Below, one piece after another: positions 52,386 to 60,154 of a stretch of DNA of 64,000 bases. Source of the stretch: Terriglobales bacterium (GTDB taxonomy: Bacteria; Acidobacteriota; Terriglobia; Terriglobales; Acidobacteriaceae); NCBI GenBank assembly GCA_035651995.1, contig DASRER010000027.1, positions 1 to 64,000 of the forward strand, in the 5' to 3' direction. The position numbers were made by a program, and so were the translations under genes. How positions within the stretch are numbered: position 1 is the first letter of the stretch; the number at the start of each line of letters is the position of its first letter. The notes below the pieces were generated by a model that did not search any database, was not told the DNA's origin, and saw only the letters and a program-made list of their open reading frames with translations.

Positions 52386-55373
52386 TCAGTACGCTCCCGT
52401 TGCCTCGTGCAGCCGCAGCTTTTCCTGGTCGCGATCCAGGTACGGGATTCCCTTTTCCATCCAATCGGGTTTCGGCGCGCCCTTCAAGTAATAGTCGAAG
52501 AACTGCTGGAGGCGAACCGTGTAGTCCTTCTGGTTGGGACGGCGGCGCAGCCCGTGCGGCTCGCCGTTGTAGGTGAACATGTAAACCTCTTTGCCCAGGC
52601 GGCGCAGGGCGAGGTAGTACTCAATGCCCTGGTACCACGGCACGGCGTCGTCGGAGTCGTTGTGCAGCATCAGGATGGGGGTGCGCACGCGGTCGGCCCA
52701 GAAGACCGGCGAGTTCTCCACGAACAGCATGGGCCGCTCCCACAGCGTGCCGCCGATGCGGCTCTGCGAGTGCTCGTACTGGAACTGCCGGGGCAGGCCC
52801 GGGCCCCAGCGGATGCCGTCGTAGGCGCTGGTCATGTTCGAGACGGGCGCGCCCGCGGCCACGGCGCGAAAGCGGTTGGTCTGCGTGATCATGTACGCGA
52901 TCTGGTATCCGCCCCAACTGTGGCCCTGGATGCCGATGGCTTTTTCGTCCACGAAGCCGCGCGCCACGACCGCATCGATGGCCGGCAGCACGCACTTGAG
53001 CGCGCTCTGCCCCGGCTGTCCGATGGTGTAGACGATGTCGGGCATCAGCACCAGGTAGCCGTTGCTCACGAAGAACGTGGTGTTGATGCGGTGCGTGGGC
53101 CGCGGCGTGATGAAGTCGTGGAAGTTTTGCGAGAGCTTTTCGTAGATGTACACCAGCAGCGGATACTTCTTGCCGGGATCGAAGTTCTCCGGCTTGAACA
53201 GAATCCCGCTCAGCAGCACGCCGTCGGCGTTGCGGTAGTGGATGAGTTCTTCCGAGCCCCACGTGAACTGCGCCTTTTCCGGATTGGCGTTCGTCACTGT
53301 TTCAAGTTTTGAAAAAGCCGGATCCGTGATCTTGACGTCGGGGAACTGCGTGAAGCTGGCTTCGGTGACCATCACGACGTCGGCGTTCTTCGCCTGCGTA
53401 GGCGCGCCGTAGGCGTGCGCCGTCATGATGAGCTGCTTGGGCGGGTCGGTCGCGTCCAGCGTGGTGCGGAAGAAGCCCTGGTCGCGCGAGTCTTTGTTCA
53501 CGGCCTTCAGCGTGAGGGGCTTCGAACCGTCAACCCAGCGCGAATCCGGATCGCGGGGATCGTTGTTCAGCCGCACCCAGCGGAACTCGGTGTGCGTCTT
53601 GCGGCCCGCACCCAGCGTGATGTTTTTCGCCGATGAGCCGTCGGGCGCAACGCGCCAGACGTCGAACTCGTCGTAGAGCAGCACCCACTTGCCGTCGCGC
53701 GTCCAGTTGGCACGCGCGTAGGGCGGCGGCAGCTCGGGCGTGTCGTTGTCCTCACGCCAGAAGTTCACGCCCAGGTTGGCGGTGAGCGTTGTGAGCTTGC
53801 CGTCGGGCACAGCGGCGGTGATCCAGTCCTTGCCGTTGTAGTAGAGCGTGTACTTGCCGCTCGGCGACCAGGCGACCTGGCCGATGTGTTTCCTGGCAAG
53901 CAGCTTGCGCTCGCCGGTGAGCGTGTTGACCAGGTACGAGTCTACGTAGCGGGTGTCGTACTCGATCATGCGGCGATACTCGCGGTCGTCGCCGCCGATG
54001 CCCCACAGTCCGTCGTCGCTGGGCGTCAGCTCGGGCATGGTGCGGTCGGCGAGCTGCACCATCTTCTTTTCTGCGAAGTGATAGACGCAGCGGAACGTGC
54101 GCGTGCGCTCCACTTCGGCGCGGACCTTCTGCATCGGCTGGATGTAGTCGTCCTTGTAATGCCACAGGTCAACCGAGACCTTGTCGTCGTCGGGCAGGTC
54201 AACCGGCTTTTCTTCCGCGGCGGCGGGAGCGCATCCGAAGAAAACGTGCTTGCCGTCGCGGCTGAAGCTGATGGCGCCGCGGTCGCTGATGACGCATTTG
54301 TCGCGAAAACCGGGATCGGCCGAGGAAACCAGTTCGACCGGCGCGGCGGCGGCGCGCTGCCAGCCGTAGAGCTTGAGCCTGGGCGAGCGCGACGCGGCGT
54401 CGTCTTTGTCGGAAAGGAAGGCGATCTGCGTCTGGTCTTCGTCCCAGGTGACGCGCCGATACTTGCCTTTGCCCGCGAGCAGCGGGCGCGGGGCGCCGCC
54501 ACTGCGTGTCTCTACGATGTAAACGCCGTTGGTCTCCGGCGACTTGCGCGACGACACCGCATAGACCAGCAGCGCGCCGTCCTTCGAAAGGCTGTACTCG
54601 AGCACGTCGGCCAGCGTGCGCTCCCCGCCATTGCTCAGGTCGCGCAGGACAAGTTCGGAGCCGAACTCGGGACGATCGCCGCGTCCACGGGGCGCGCCGC
54701 CGGCCGGCTCGGAACCGGGCCCCGGACCTGCGCCGGGGACGGCAGTGCCGGCGCCGGCTTCAGGCGCGCCTTCTTCACTGCGTCCCTCGGTCGCGCCGCG
54801 GCCGGCGGGCGCCTCATCCGGCTCGCGCAAGTACGCGAGCACGGCGCCGGACTTCTCGGGCGTGGCAAAACTTTTCACCCGATCCACGCGCACCGCTTCG
54901 CCCGTCGCCAGGTTCACGATCACCATGCCGCCCTTGGGCATCTGGTCCGGGCGCTTGCGGGCCTTCTTCGCGGCGGCGACGTCGGCATGCTTCGCAAACG
55001 TGGACACAGCCACGTAGCTTCCGTCGGGCGCGAAGGCGATGGAGATATTGCGAGCCTGCGGTTGTCCCGCCTCGGGCCCGAGCTCAGCCTGATTCACCGG
55101 CGGCGGCTCAGGACGCTCGCCTGCCGGCTGCCGCCACTCGGCCTTCGTTAGCAGGTTGCGGACGACGATCTCGCCGTCGCCCTCCTGTGGGAACAGGCCG
55201 TAGACGAGGAACTTGCCGTCGGCTGAAAGGGTGGGCGTAACGATGTCGCGCCAGGCGTCGAAGTCACGATGCGTAAGCGGGCGCTTGGCCTGCGCGAGCG
55301 CAAAAGAGGAGACCAGGACAAGCACGGCCAGGACAGCAGCCGCGCGAAACCACCGGGCAGATGAAGTGTTCAT
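52386..55373 (-). CDS. S9-family exported prolyl oligopeptidase-like peptidase
   Basis: This 995-residue protein has a signal peptide (residues 1-28, 'AVLAVLVLVSSFALAQ'). A long beta-propeller (about 40-700) contains a Gly/Ala-rich low-complexity insert near residues 180-230. The C-terminal alpha/beta-hydrolase domain has Ser819 in 'GIQGHSWGGYQIAYM', Asp in 'DSDDAVPWYQG' and His in 'NGEPHGLRRRPN'. Peptidases of this group digest short peptides outside the inner membrane. It is probably one of several amino-acid-scavenging enzymes. It ends next to a fold-back element. Confidence 0.92.
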   Translation of the reverse strand: MNTSSARWFRAAAVLAVLVLVSSFALAQAKRPLTHRDFDAWRDIVTPTLSADGKFLVYGLFPQEGDGEIVVRNLLTKAEWRQPAGERPEPPPVNQAELGPEAGQPQARNISIAFAPDGSYVAVSTFAKHADVAAAKKARKRPDQMPKGGMVIVNLATGEAVRVDRVKSFATPEKSGAVLAYLREPDEAPAGRGATEGRSEEGAPEAGAGTAVPGAGPGPGSEPAGGAPRGRGDRPEFGSELVLRDLSNGGERTLADVLEYSLSKDGALLVYAVSSRKSPETNGVYIVETRSGGAPRPLLAGKGKYRRVTWDEDQTQIAFLSDKDDAASRSPRLKLYGWQRAAAAPVELVSSADPGFRDKCVISDRGAISFSRDGKHVFFGCAPAAAEEKPVDLPDDDKVSVDLWHYKDDYIQPMQKVRAEVERTRTFRCVYHFAEKKMVQLADRTMPELTPSDDGLWGIGGDDREYRRMIEYDTRYVDSYLVNTLTGERKLLARKHIGQVAWSPSGKYTLYYNGKDWITAAVPDGKLTTLTANLGVNFWREDNDTPELPPPYARANWTRDGKWVLLYDEFDVWRVAPDGSSAKNITLGAGRKTHTEFRWVRLNNDPRDPDSRWVDGSKPLTLKAVNKDSRDQGFFRTTLDATDPPKQLIMTAHAYGAPTQAKNADVVMVTEASFTQFPDVKITDPAFSKLETVTNANPEKAQFTWGSEELIHYRNADGVLLSGILFKPENFDPGKKYPLLVYIYEKLSQNFHDFITPRPTHRINTTFFVSNGYLVLMPDIVYTIGQPGQSALKCVLPAIDAVVARGFVDEKAIGIQGHSWGGYQIAYMITQTNRFRAVAAGAPVSNMTSAYDGIRWGPGLPRQFQYEHSQSRIGGTLWERPMLFVENSPVFWADRVRTPILMLHNDSDDAVPWYQGIEYYLALRRLGKEVYMFTYNGEPHGLRRRPNQKDYTVRLQQFFDYYLKGAPKPDWMEKGIPYLDRDQEKLRLHEATGAY

Positions 55374-55433
55374 GGCGCGTGGAGTTTATTGCAGGTACTT
55401 GGTAGCGGTAAAGATTTAGGTTCCGTTGGAGGA

Positions 55434-55505
55434 AAGCAAAGCTAACCACAAGGGACACGAAGGAAGCACAAAGGCCACGAAGGAGACTCGAAGCCCAAAA
55501 CTTGT
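55434..55505. repeat. Repeat array ACAAGGGACACGAAGGAAGC
   Basis: Units CACAAGGGACACGAAGG, AAGCACAAAGG and CCACGAAGG follow at 8-9-bp spacing, then TTGTCATCCCGAGC (55501-55514) and AGCGAAGGACCTGCAT. The latter resembles 15554-15586. Confidence 0.55.
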
Positions 55506-55590
55506 CATCCCGAGCCAGCGAAGGACCTGCATTGACGGCTTGCCAAACCAACGCTGTTCAGGTGAACCCGGACGGCCACGCCACTCATGC

Positions 55591-55617
55591 CCGTGCGGAC
55601 GCGGGCGGCTTCGCCCG
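55591..55617. repeat. CCGTGCGGACGCGGGCG repeat with GCGGGCG-GCTT-CGCCCGC hairpin
   Basis: The first 17 bases are identical to 30513-30529. They lead into a 7-bp GC stem with GCTT loop just before the rdgB stop side. This could be the rdgB 3'-end structure. Confidence 0.55.
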
Positions 55618-55633
55618 CAAGACGGCGCCATCA

Positions 55634-56269
55634 CTAATGTTGGGGCAGGGCCGTCCGGCACCACTCCAGCAACTTCCTGAACGCGGCCCCACGGTGGCTG
55701 TAGCGCGCCTTCTCTTCGGCGGAGAGTTCGGCGAAGGTCTTGCCGATCGCCGGTAAGAAGAACAACGGGTCGTAGCCGAAGCCGCCCGAGCCGCGCGGCG
55801 CGCGCAGGATCACGCCCGCCGCTTCGCCTCGAAACGTCGCCAGCGTCCTGCCGTCGCGGGCGGCGGCGAGCACGCAGACAAAGCGCGCCGTGCGCCGCTC
55901 GTCAGCCACGTCATCGAGATCGCGCAGCAGGCGCGCGTTGTTGTCGGCGTCATGGGTGTTGCCGGCCGACGAGAGGTCCACGACGCCGGCGGCGTAGTCG
56001 GCGTAGCGCGCCGAGTGCACGCCGGGTTTGCCGCCGAGCGGGTCTGCCTCCAGGCCGGAGTCGTCGGCGACGACAATCTCGCCCGGCGCAAACCGGCTGT
56101 AGTGCTCAGCCTTCTTGCGCGCGTTGCCTTCAAACGCGGGCGCGTCTTCGATGATGCCGGGCAGGGCAGCGAAGCCGGGCAGCGCGAGAACTTCCACGCA
56201 CGGTCCCGTGGCGGCCCCGGCGAAATCGCGCAGCTTGCCGGGATTCGAGGTGGCGATGAGAAGGCGCAT
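55634..56269 (-). CDS. rdgB: Non-canonical purine NTP pyrophosphatase RdgB/HAM1
   Basis: RdgB hydrolyses dITP, XTP and similar deaminated nucleotides to monophosphates, keeping them out of DNA. The protein has 211 residues, near the family norm. Motifs: 'LLIATSNPGKLRDF' (phosphate loop), 'GNARKKAEHYSR', 'VVADDSGLEADPLGGKPGVHSARYA' (metal Asp), 'GSGGFGYDPLFFLP', and 'KARYSHRGAAFRKL'. The ATG giving MRLLIA is chosen over longer frames that run into the heptad element. Divergent to the molybdoenzyme gene. Confidence 0.94.
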   Translation of the reverse strand: MRLLIATSNPGKLRDFAGAATGPCVEVLALPGFAALPGIIEDAPAFEGNARKKAEHYSRFAPGEIVVADDSGLEADPLGGKPGVHSARYADYAAGVVDLSSAGNTHDADNNARLLRDLDDVADERRTARFVCVLAAARDGRTLATFRGEAAGVILRAPRGSGGFGYDPLFFLPAIGKTFAELSAEEKARYSHRGAAFRKLLEWCRTALPQH

Positions 56270-56271
56270 GC

Positions 56272-56378
56272 AAGTATGAAGTACGATTCGCGATTTACGA
56301 AGGACGCACCCGAACAGCTCGCGACGAAGCCACTTCACAAATCGTACTTCGTAAATCGTACTTCTCGCGCGAAACTAT
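56272..56378. repeat. Fold-back heptad element, AATCGTA/CTTCGTA arms
   Basis: The left arm is GAAGTAC-GATTCGC-type heptads (56278-56304). The right arm is AATCGTACTTCGTAAATCGT (56340-56359). The arms are close inverses. It occupies the rdgB/molybdoenzyme divergent promoter region. Confidence 0.7.
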
Positions 56379-56414
56379 TTCCCGGACCGCGAATCCAATC
56401 CCGCGGAGCAATCC

Positions 56415-57035
56415 ATGTTTAGCGGCGTATTCAGCGGAAACGAACGCAGGCAACTGGAAGCCAAGATGAAGGCCGCGGGCCGGCTGCCGCCCAACCAGGC
56501 GCTGACGCTCAAGTGGCCCGTTCTGCACTACGGTTCGGTGCCCCACTTCGATCCGGCGCGATGGGACCTGAAGTTGTTCGGCGCAGTGGAATCGCCGCTG
56601 CGTTTCACCTGGGACGAGTTCAACCGCCTGCCGCGCGTTCGCGTGACCAGCGACTTCCATTGCGTTACGCGCTGGAGCCGCTTCGACAATCATTGGGAAG
56701 GCGTGGCGTTTCGCGAGTTGCTCAAGCGGATGAAGCCGAAGCCGGGCGCGAAATACGTCCTCATCCACGGCGAGCAGGGATACACCGCCAACGTCCCGCT
56801 GGCCGATCTCGACCGCGACAACGTGCTGCTTGCCACGCACCACGACGGCTCTCCGCTCACCGCCGAGCACGGTGGCCCGCTGCGGCTGATCGTGCCGCAT
56901 CTGTACGCGTGGAAGTCGGTGAAATGGCTGCGCGGCTTCGAATTCCAGGAGCAGGAGCACGCCGGATTCTGGGAGCGCAACGGTTACCACATCTACGGCG
57001 ACCCGTTTAAGGAGCAGAGGTTCGATACGGACTGA
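56415..57035 (+). CDS. Sulfite-oxidase-like molybdopterin-dependent oxidoreductase (catalytic subunit)
   Basis: This 206-residue protein is a compact Oxidored_molyb domain. The molybdenum-ligand Cys is in 'VTSDFHCVTRWSRFDNHWEGVAF', and pterin contacts are likely in 'PRVRV' and 'HGGPLRLIVPHLYAWKSVKWLRGFEF'. It has no Tat signal and no dimerisation domain, so it matches YuiH-like single-domain proteins. Electron acceptor and substrate are unknown. A tight-binding subunit gene is not adjacent. Confidence 0.88.
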   Translation: MFSGVFSGNERRQLEAKMKAAGRLPPNQALTLKWPVLHYGSVPHFDPARWDLKLFGAVESPLRFTWDEFNRLPRVRVTSDFHCVTRWSRFDNHWEGVAFRELLKRMKPKPGAKYVLIHGEQGYTANVPLADLDRDNVLLATHHDGSPLTAEHGGPLRLIVPHLYAWKSVKWLRGFEFQEQEHAGFWERNGYHIYGDPFKEQRFDTD

Positions 57036-57046
57036 AAACCGGCCAC

Positions 57047-57136
57047 GAGCGCTCAGCAATTGGTATTTGGCCCCTGTGCCTCCCGGTGGAAACTGGACGG
57101 CCAATGCCAACTGCTAAATGCCAAGTGCCGGGGACG
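57047..57136. repeat. Fold-back heptad element, CTCAGCAATTGG/TGCCAAG arms
   Basis: The left arm is CTCAGCAATTGGTATTTGGC (57051-57070). The right arm has TGCCAAC, TGCTAAA, TGCCAAG heptads in register (57105-57125). Same family as 50494 and 14274. It fills the convergent spacer. Confidence 0.7.
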
Positions 57137-57156
57137 ATGAACGTCGCCGAACGGAC

Positions 57157-57777
57157 CTACTTCACAATCGCGTTATACCCATCGCCCGCCAGCCGGTCTT
57201 TCATCGCGGCGGCGTCTTTGCGATCGGGGAACGGGCCCACTTGCACGTGGAAGAGCCTGTCGTTGGAATCGGGAACGGTGAAGACGGGATAGTTCTTCTT
57301 GCGCAGGGCGGCGGCCAGCGCGTCCGCATCGTCGCGCTTGGTCACGGCGGCAATCTGCACAACGAATCCTGAAACCGGCGTCGCCGACGAAGCGGCCGGG
57401 CGCGGCGTCTCGCGCTCGGCTGGTTTCGGCGGACTCACAGCAGAAGCAGCGGCTGAAGCGGCTTCCGCCGGTTTCTCCGGCGCGTTCCGGTAGAAGGCGA
57501 GCTCGTCGGAGGTGGAAGGCTTCTCGCACGGCGCCGTGGCGCACTCGCTGGACGGTTCAGCAGCCGAGCGCGTGGCCGCGGGCTTGCCGCCAGCCACCAC
57601 CGCCGGCGCAGGCGCGCTCGCGGGCGCGACGGCGGCTTCGGCCACGCCGTGCGGTGAGCTGCGGCCCAGAGTGAATCCCAGGCCGAAGAAGACGGCGCAC
57701 ACTACGACGAGTCCAAAGAAGAGGACGAGCAGGCGGCCCGTCCCCAGCATGATTTCCGTGTCCTGTGCTTCACGCAT
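57157..57777 (-). CDS. SPOR-domain membrane protein
   Basis: The 206-residue protein has one transmembrane helix ('LLVLFFGLVVVCAVFFGLGF', about 15-35), a long Ala/Pro-rich periplasmic linker, and a C-terminal SPOR domain ('SGFVVQIAAVTKRDDADALAAALRKKNYPVFTV', 'FHVQVGPFPDRKDAAAMKDRLAGDGYNAIV'). SPOR domains bind denuded glycan strands at the septum, so a cell-division role is likely. Two Cys in the linker could form a disulfide. It lies downstream of the slipin gene on the same strand. Confidence 0.92.
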   Translation of the reverse strand: MREAQDTEIMLGTGRLLVLFFGLVVVCAVFFGLGFTLGRSSPHGVAEAAVAPASAPAPAVVAGGKPAATRSAAEPSSECATAPCEKPSTSDELAFYRNAPEKPAEAASAAASAVSPPKPAERETPRPAASSATPVSGFVVQIAAVTKRDDADALAAALRKKNYPVFTVPDSNDRLFHVQVGPFPDRKDAAAMKDRLAGDGYNAIVK

Positions 57778-57785
57778 GAAGGCTC

Positions 57786-57812
57786 CAGAGTCGCTATCGG
57801 CTATCGGCCCGC
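57786..57812. repeat. Short GCTATCG heptad repeat
   Basis: GCTATCG-GCTATCG-GC (57793 region) lies in the spacer between the SPOR and slipin genes. Confidence 0.4.
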
Positions 57813-57927
57813 AGCTCTCGCGACACGAGCGCAAGCTCGCCCTGCGGTGCGGCCGCCACTCGGGACCCAGTCATGCGGGTCTCCGAATTCAAGCCGGAAG
57901 CCGACAGCGCCATTATGTGCCGGAACC

Positions 57928-58698
57928 TCAGCCTTGCGAATGGCCTACCTGTTGACCAATCAGCTTCTGGATGCCGCTCAGGATATCGATCGGCAGGGGG
58001 AAGACGATGGTGGTGTTTTTCTCCACCCCGATCTCGGTCAGTGTTTGCAGGTAGCGCAGTTGGATGGACGTGGGTTGCGTGGCCAGCAGTTGCGCGGCCT
58101 CGACCAGGCGCTGCGCCGCGGCGTACTCGCCTTCCGCGTGGATGATCTTGGCGCGCTTCTCGCGCTCGGCTTCGGCCTGCTTGGCCATGGCGCGCAGCAT
58201 GCTCTCGGGCATGTCGACCTGCTTCACTTCCACGGTGGTGACCTTCACGCCCCAGGGATCGGTGTGCTGGTCGAGGATGCTTTGCAGGCGGAGGTTGATC
58301 TTGTCGCGGTGCGCGAGCAACTCGTCGAGCTCCACTTCGCCGAGCACGGAGCGCAGCGTGGTCTGCGCGAATTGCGACGTCTGGTAGCGGTAGTTGTCCA
58401 CCGTGACCACGGCGCGCACGGGATCGCTGACCTTGAGGAAGATGACCGCGTTCACCTTCAGGGTAACGTTGTCGCGCGTGATGATGTCCTGCGGCGGGAC
58501 TTCGAACGCCTCCTGCTGCAGCGACACGCGGCGGATGCGGTCCACCGGCTTGAATACGAAGATGATGCCCGGACCCTTCGGCCGGCCGAGCACGCGTCCG
58601 AAGCGCAGGATCACGCCGCGCTCCCACTCGTTCAGGATCTTGATGCAGCTCAGCAGGTAGACAACGACGATAGTGACGATGATCGCGGTAGACGGCAC
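57928..58698 (-). CDS. Slipin-family SPFH protein
   Basis: This 256-residue stomatin-like membrane scaffold protein has an N-terminal hairpin ('[18 protein letters not shown]') and an SPFH domain ('[36 protein letters not shown]', '[22 protein letters not shown]'). It then has an Ala/Glu-rich coil ('[26 protein letters not shown]') and a conserved C-terminal strand ('[12 protein letters not shown]'). Slipins are typically encoded with NfeD, as here; NfeD protease cleaves the slipin C-terminus in characterised archaeal examples. Role in membrane organisation is inferred. Confidence 0.93.
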   Translation of the reverse strand: MPSTAIIVTIVVVYLLSCIKILNEWERGVILRFGRVLGRPKGPGIIFVFKPVDRIRRVSLQQEAFEVPPQDIITRDNVTLKVNAVIFLKVSDPVRAVVTVDNYRYQTSQFAQTTLRSVLGEVELDELLAHRDKINLRLQSILDQHTDPWGVKVTTVEVKQVDMPESMLRAMAKQAEAEREKRAKIIHAEGEYAAAQRLVEAAQLLATQPTSIQLRYLQTLTEIGVEKNTTIVFPLPIDILSGIQKLIGQQVGHSQG

Positions 58699-58732
58699 GG
58701 GCAGCCTCCTGTTGCGGTGAGCGCGGGAATTC

Positions 58733-58830
58733 TAACCGCTGCCGGCCACTGGCTGCTAGCTGCCGGGCGAACAACGAAGCCACCAAGCCGGATTGAAGCC
58801 AGAAGCAAGCAGCCAGTGCCAGGAGCTAGT
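58733..58830. repeat. Fold-back heptad element, CTGGCTGCTAGCTGCC arms
   Basis: The left arm CACTGGC-TGCTAGC-TGC (58747-58763) and the right arm AGCAGCCAGTGCCAGGAGCT (58807-58826) are imperfect inverses with heptad spacing. The right arm runs into the NfeD stop codon. Confidence 0.6.
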
Positions 58831-60154
58831 TCTTGGCCGGTTCCACGTGCAACAGCAGCCCCTCGACCTCACGCACGCGCACCGGCTCGCCTACGCCGAT
58901 GGCGACCGGCGAGACGGCGTTCCACAACTCGCCCTGGATGAAGACTTTTCCTTCTGGACTGAGCGGCGAGCGCGCCACGCCTACTGCGCCGACCAGGCCT
59001 TCGATGCCGGTCATGCTTTTCTTGCGCCTCGCCTGCACAACCAGCGCCATCAGGAACATGGTGATCGCGCCCAGCGGAACGCTGACCGCCAGCGCGGTGG
59101 AGAGGTGCACGCGCATCGCGGGAATAGGCCCGTCAACCAGCAATAGGCCGCCGAGCGTGAGCGCCACAATGCCGCCGAGTCCCAGCACGCCGTGCGCGCT
59201 GTACTTGGCCTCGAGCGCGAAAAACGTGAACCCGAGCAGGATGAGCGCCACCGCCGCATAGTTGGTGGGCAGAATGTTCAGTGCGAACACCGCCAGCAGG
59301 ATGAAGATGAAGCCGACCACGCCAGGCACGACGGCGCCGGGATGATTGAACTCGGCGTAGAGCGCCAGCATGCCCACGGCCAGCAGCACGAAGGCGACGT
59401 TTGGATCCATGATGAAGCTGAGGATGCGCTGCTTCAGCGAGTAGGGAACTTCGTGCACCGGTTTGCCGGCGAGGTGGAGAGTCACCTTGTTGCCGTCGAA
59501 GCGCGTTACCGTGCGCCCATCGAGCTGGCGGAAAAGGTCCTCGCGGTCGCGCGCGACCACGTCGATCAGGTGCTGCTGCATTGCTTCCTGGTCAGTGAAG
59601 GATTTCGACTGCCGCACGGCGCTCTCGGCGGCCTGGCTGTTGCGCCCGCGCTTGCTGGTGTAGGAGCGCATGAAGGCGGCGGCATCATTCTCCATTTTCT
59701 CCTTCATCACGGGATCGAGCTTGTCCCCGCCGCCGATGGTCACCGGGTGCGCCGCTCCGGTGTTGGTGCCGGGCGCCATCGCGGCGACGTCGGCTGCCTC
59801 GAGGATGAAGAAGCCGGCGCTGGCGGCGCGCGCCCCCGTCGGCGCCACGTAAACAACCACCGGCGCCGGCGAGGAGAGAACCTTGCTCACGATGGAACGC
59901 GTGGAGTCCACCAGTCCGCCGGGCGTGGAAAGTTCGATGAGCACGGCGTCGGCGTGATTGTTGCGGGCGTAATCGATGGCGCGGCCGATCACCTCGTCGC
60001 TGATGGGATGGATCATGTCGTCAATCGTCACCTTGACGACTTGCGCCGCCGCCGGCGCGCACAGCAGCAGCGCCCACACGAGGACGCAGGCGTGGAGACC
60101 TGGCTTGCTGCGTCTCCCCCGCGGTTCCCGGCGATGGACCAACCCAGCGTTCAT
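58826..60154 (-). CDS. NfeD-family membrane protease (ClpP-class)
   Basis: This 442-residue long NfeD has a signal/anchor segment (about 18-38). The ClpP-like serine protease domain (about 40-250) includes 'IELSTPGGLVDSTRSIVSKVL', 'GARAASAGFFILEAADV' (nucleophile Ser) and a candidate catalytic Lys in 'MRSYTSKRGRNSQ'. Four or five transmembrane helices follow ('NVAFVLLAVGMLALYAEF' to 'ALAVSVPLGAITMFLMALVV'), then a C-terminal OB-fold ('GKVFIQGELWNAVS'). The gene precedes the slipin gene. Its ATG overlaps the TPR gene stop by 4 bp. Confidence 0.92.
   Translation of the reverse strand: MNAGLVHRREPRGRRSKPGLHACVLVWALLLCAPAAAQVVKVTIDDMIHPISDEVIGRAIDYARNNHADAVLIELSTPGGLVDSTRSIVSKVLSSPAPVVVYVAPTGARAASAGFFILEAADVAAMAPGTNTGAAHPVTIGGGDKLDPVMKEKMENDAAAFMRSYTSKRGRNSQAAESAVRQSKSFTDQEAMQQHLIDVVARDREDLFRQLDGRTVTRFDGNKVTLHLAGKPVHEVPYSLKQRILSFIMDPNVAFVLLAVGMLALYAEFNHPGAVVPGVVGFIFILLAVFALNILPTNYAAVALILLGFTFFALEAKYSAHGVLGLGGIVALTLGGLLLVDGPIPAMRVHLSTALAVSVPLGAITMFLMALVVQARRKKSMTGIEGLVGAVGVARSPLSPEGKVFIQGELWNAVSPVAIGVGEPVRVREVEGLLLHVEPAKN

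Noticed and set aside
54506-55240. Arg-rich open frame opposite the S9 peptidase
   Set aside because: It is a typical high-GC shadow frame with repeated RRR/PAA runs and no start context.
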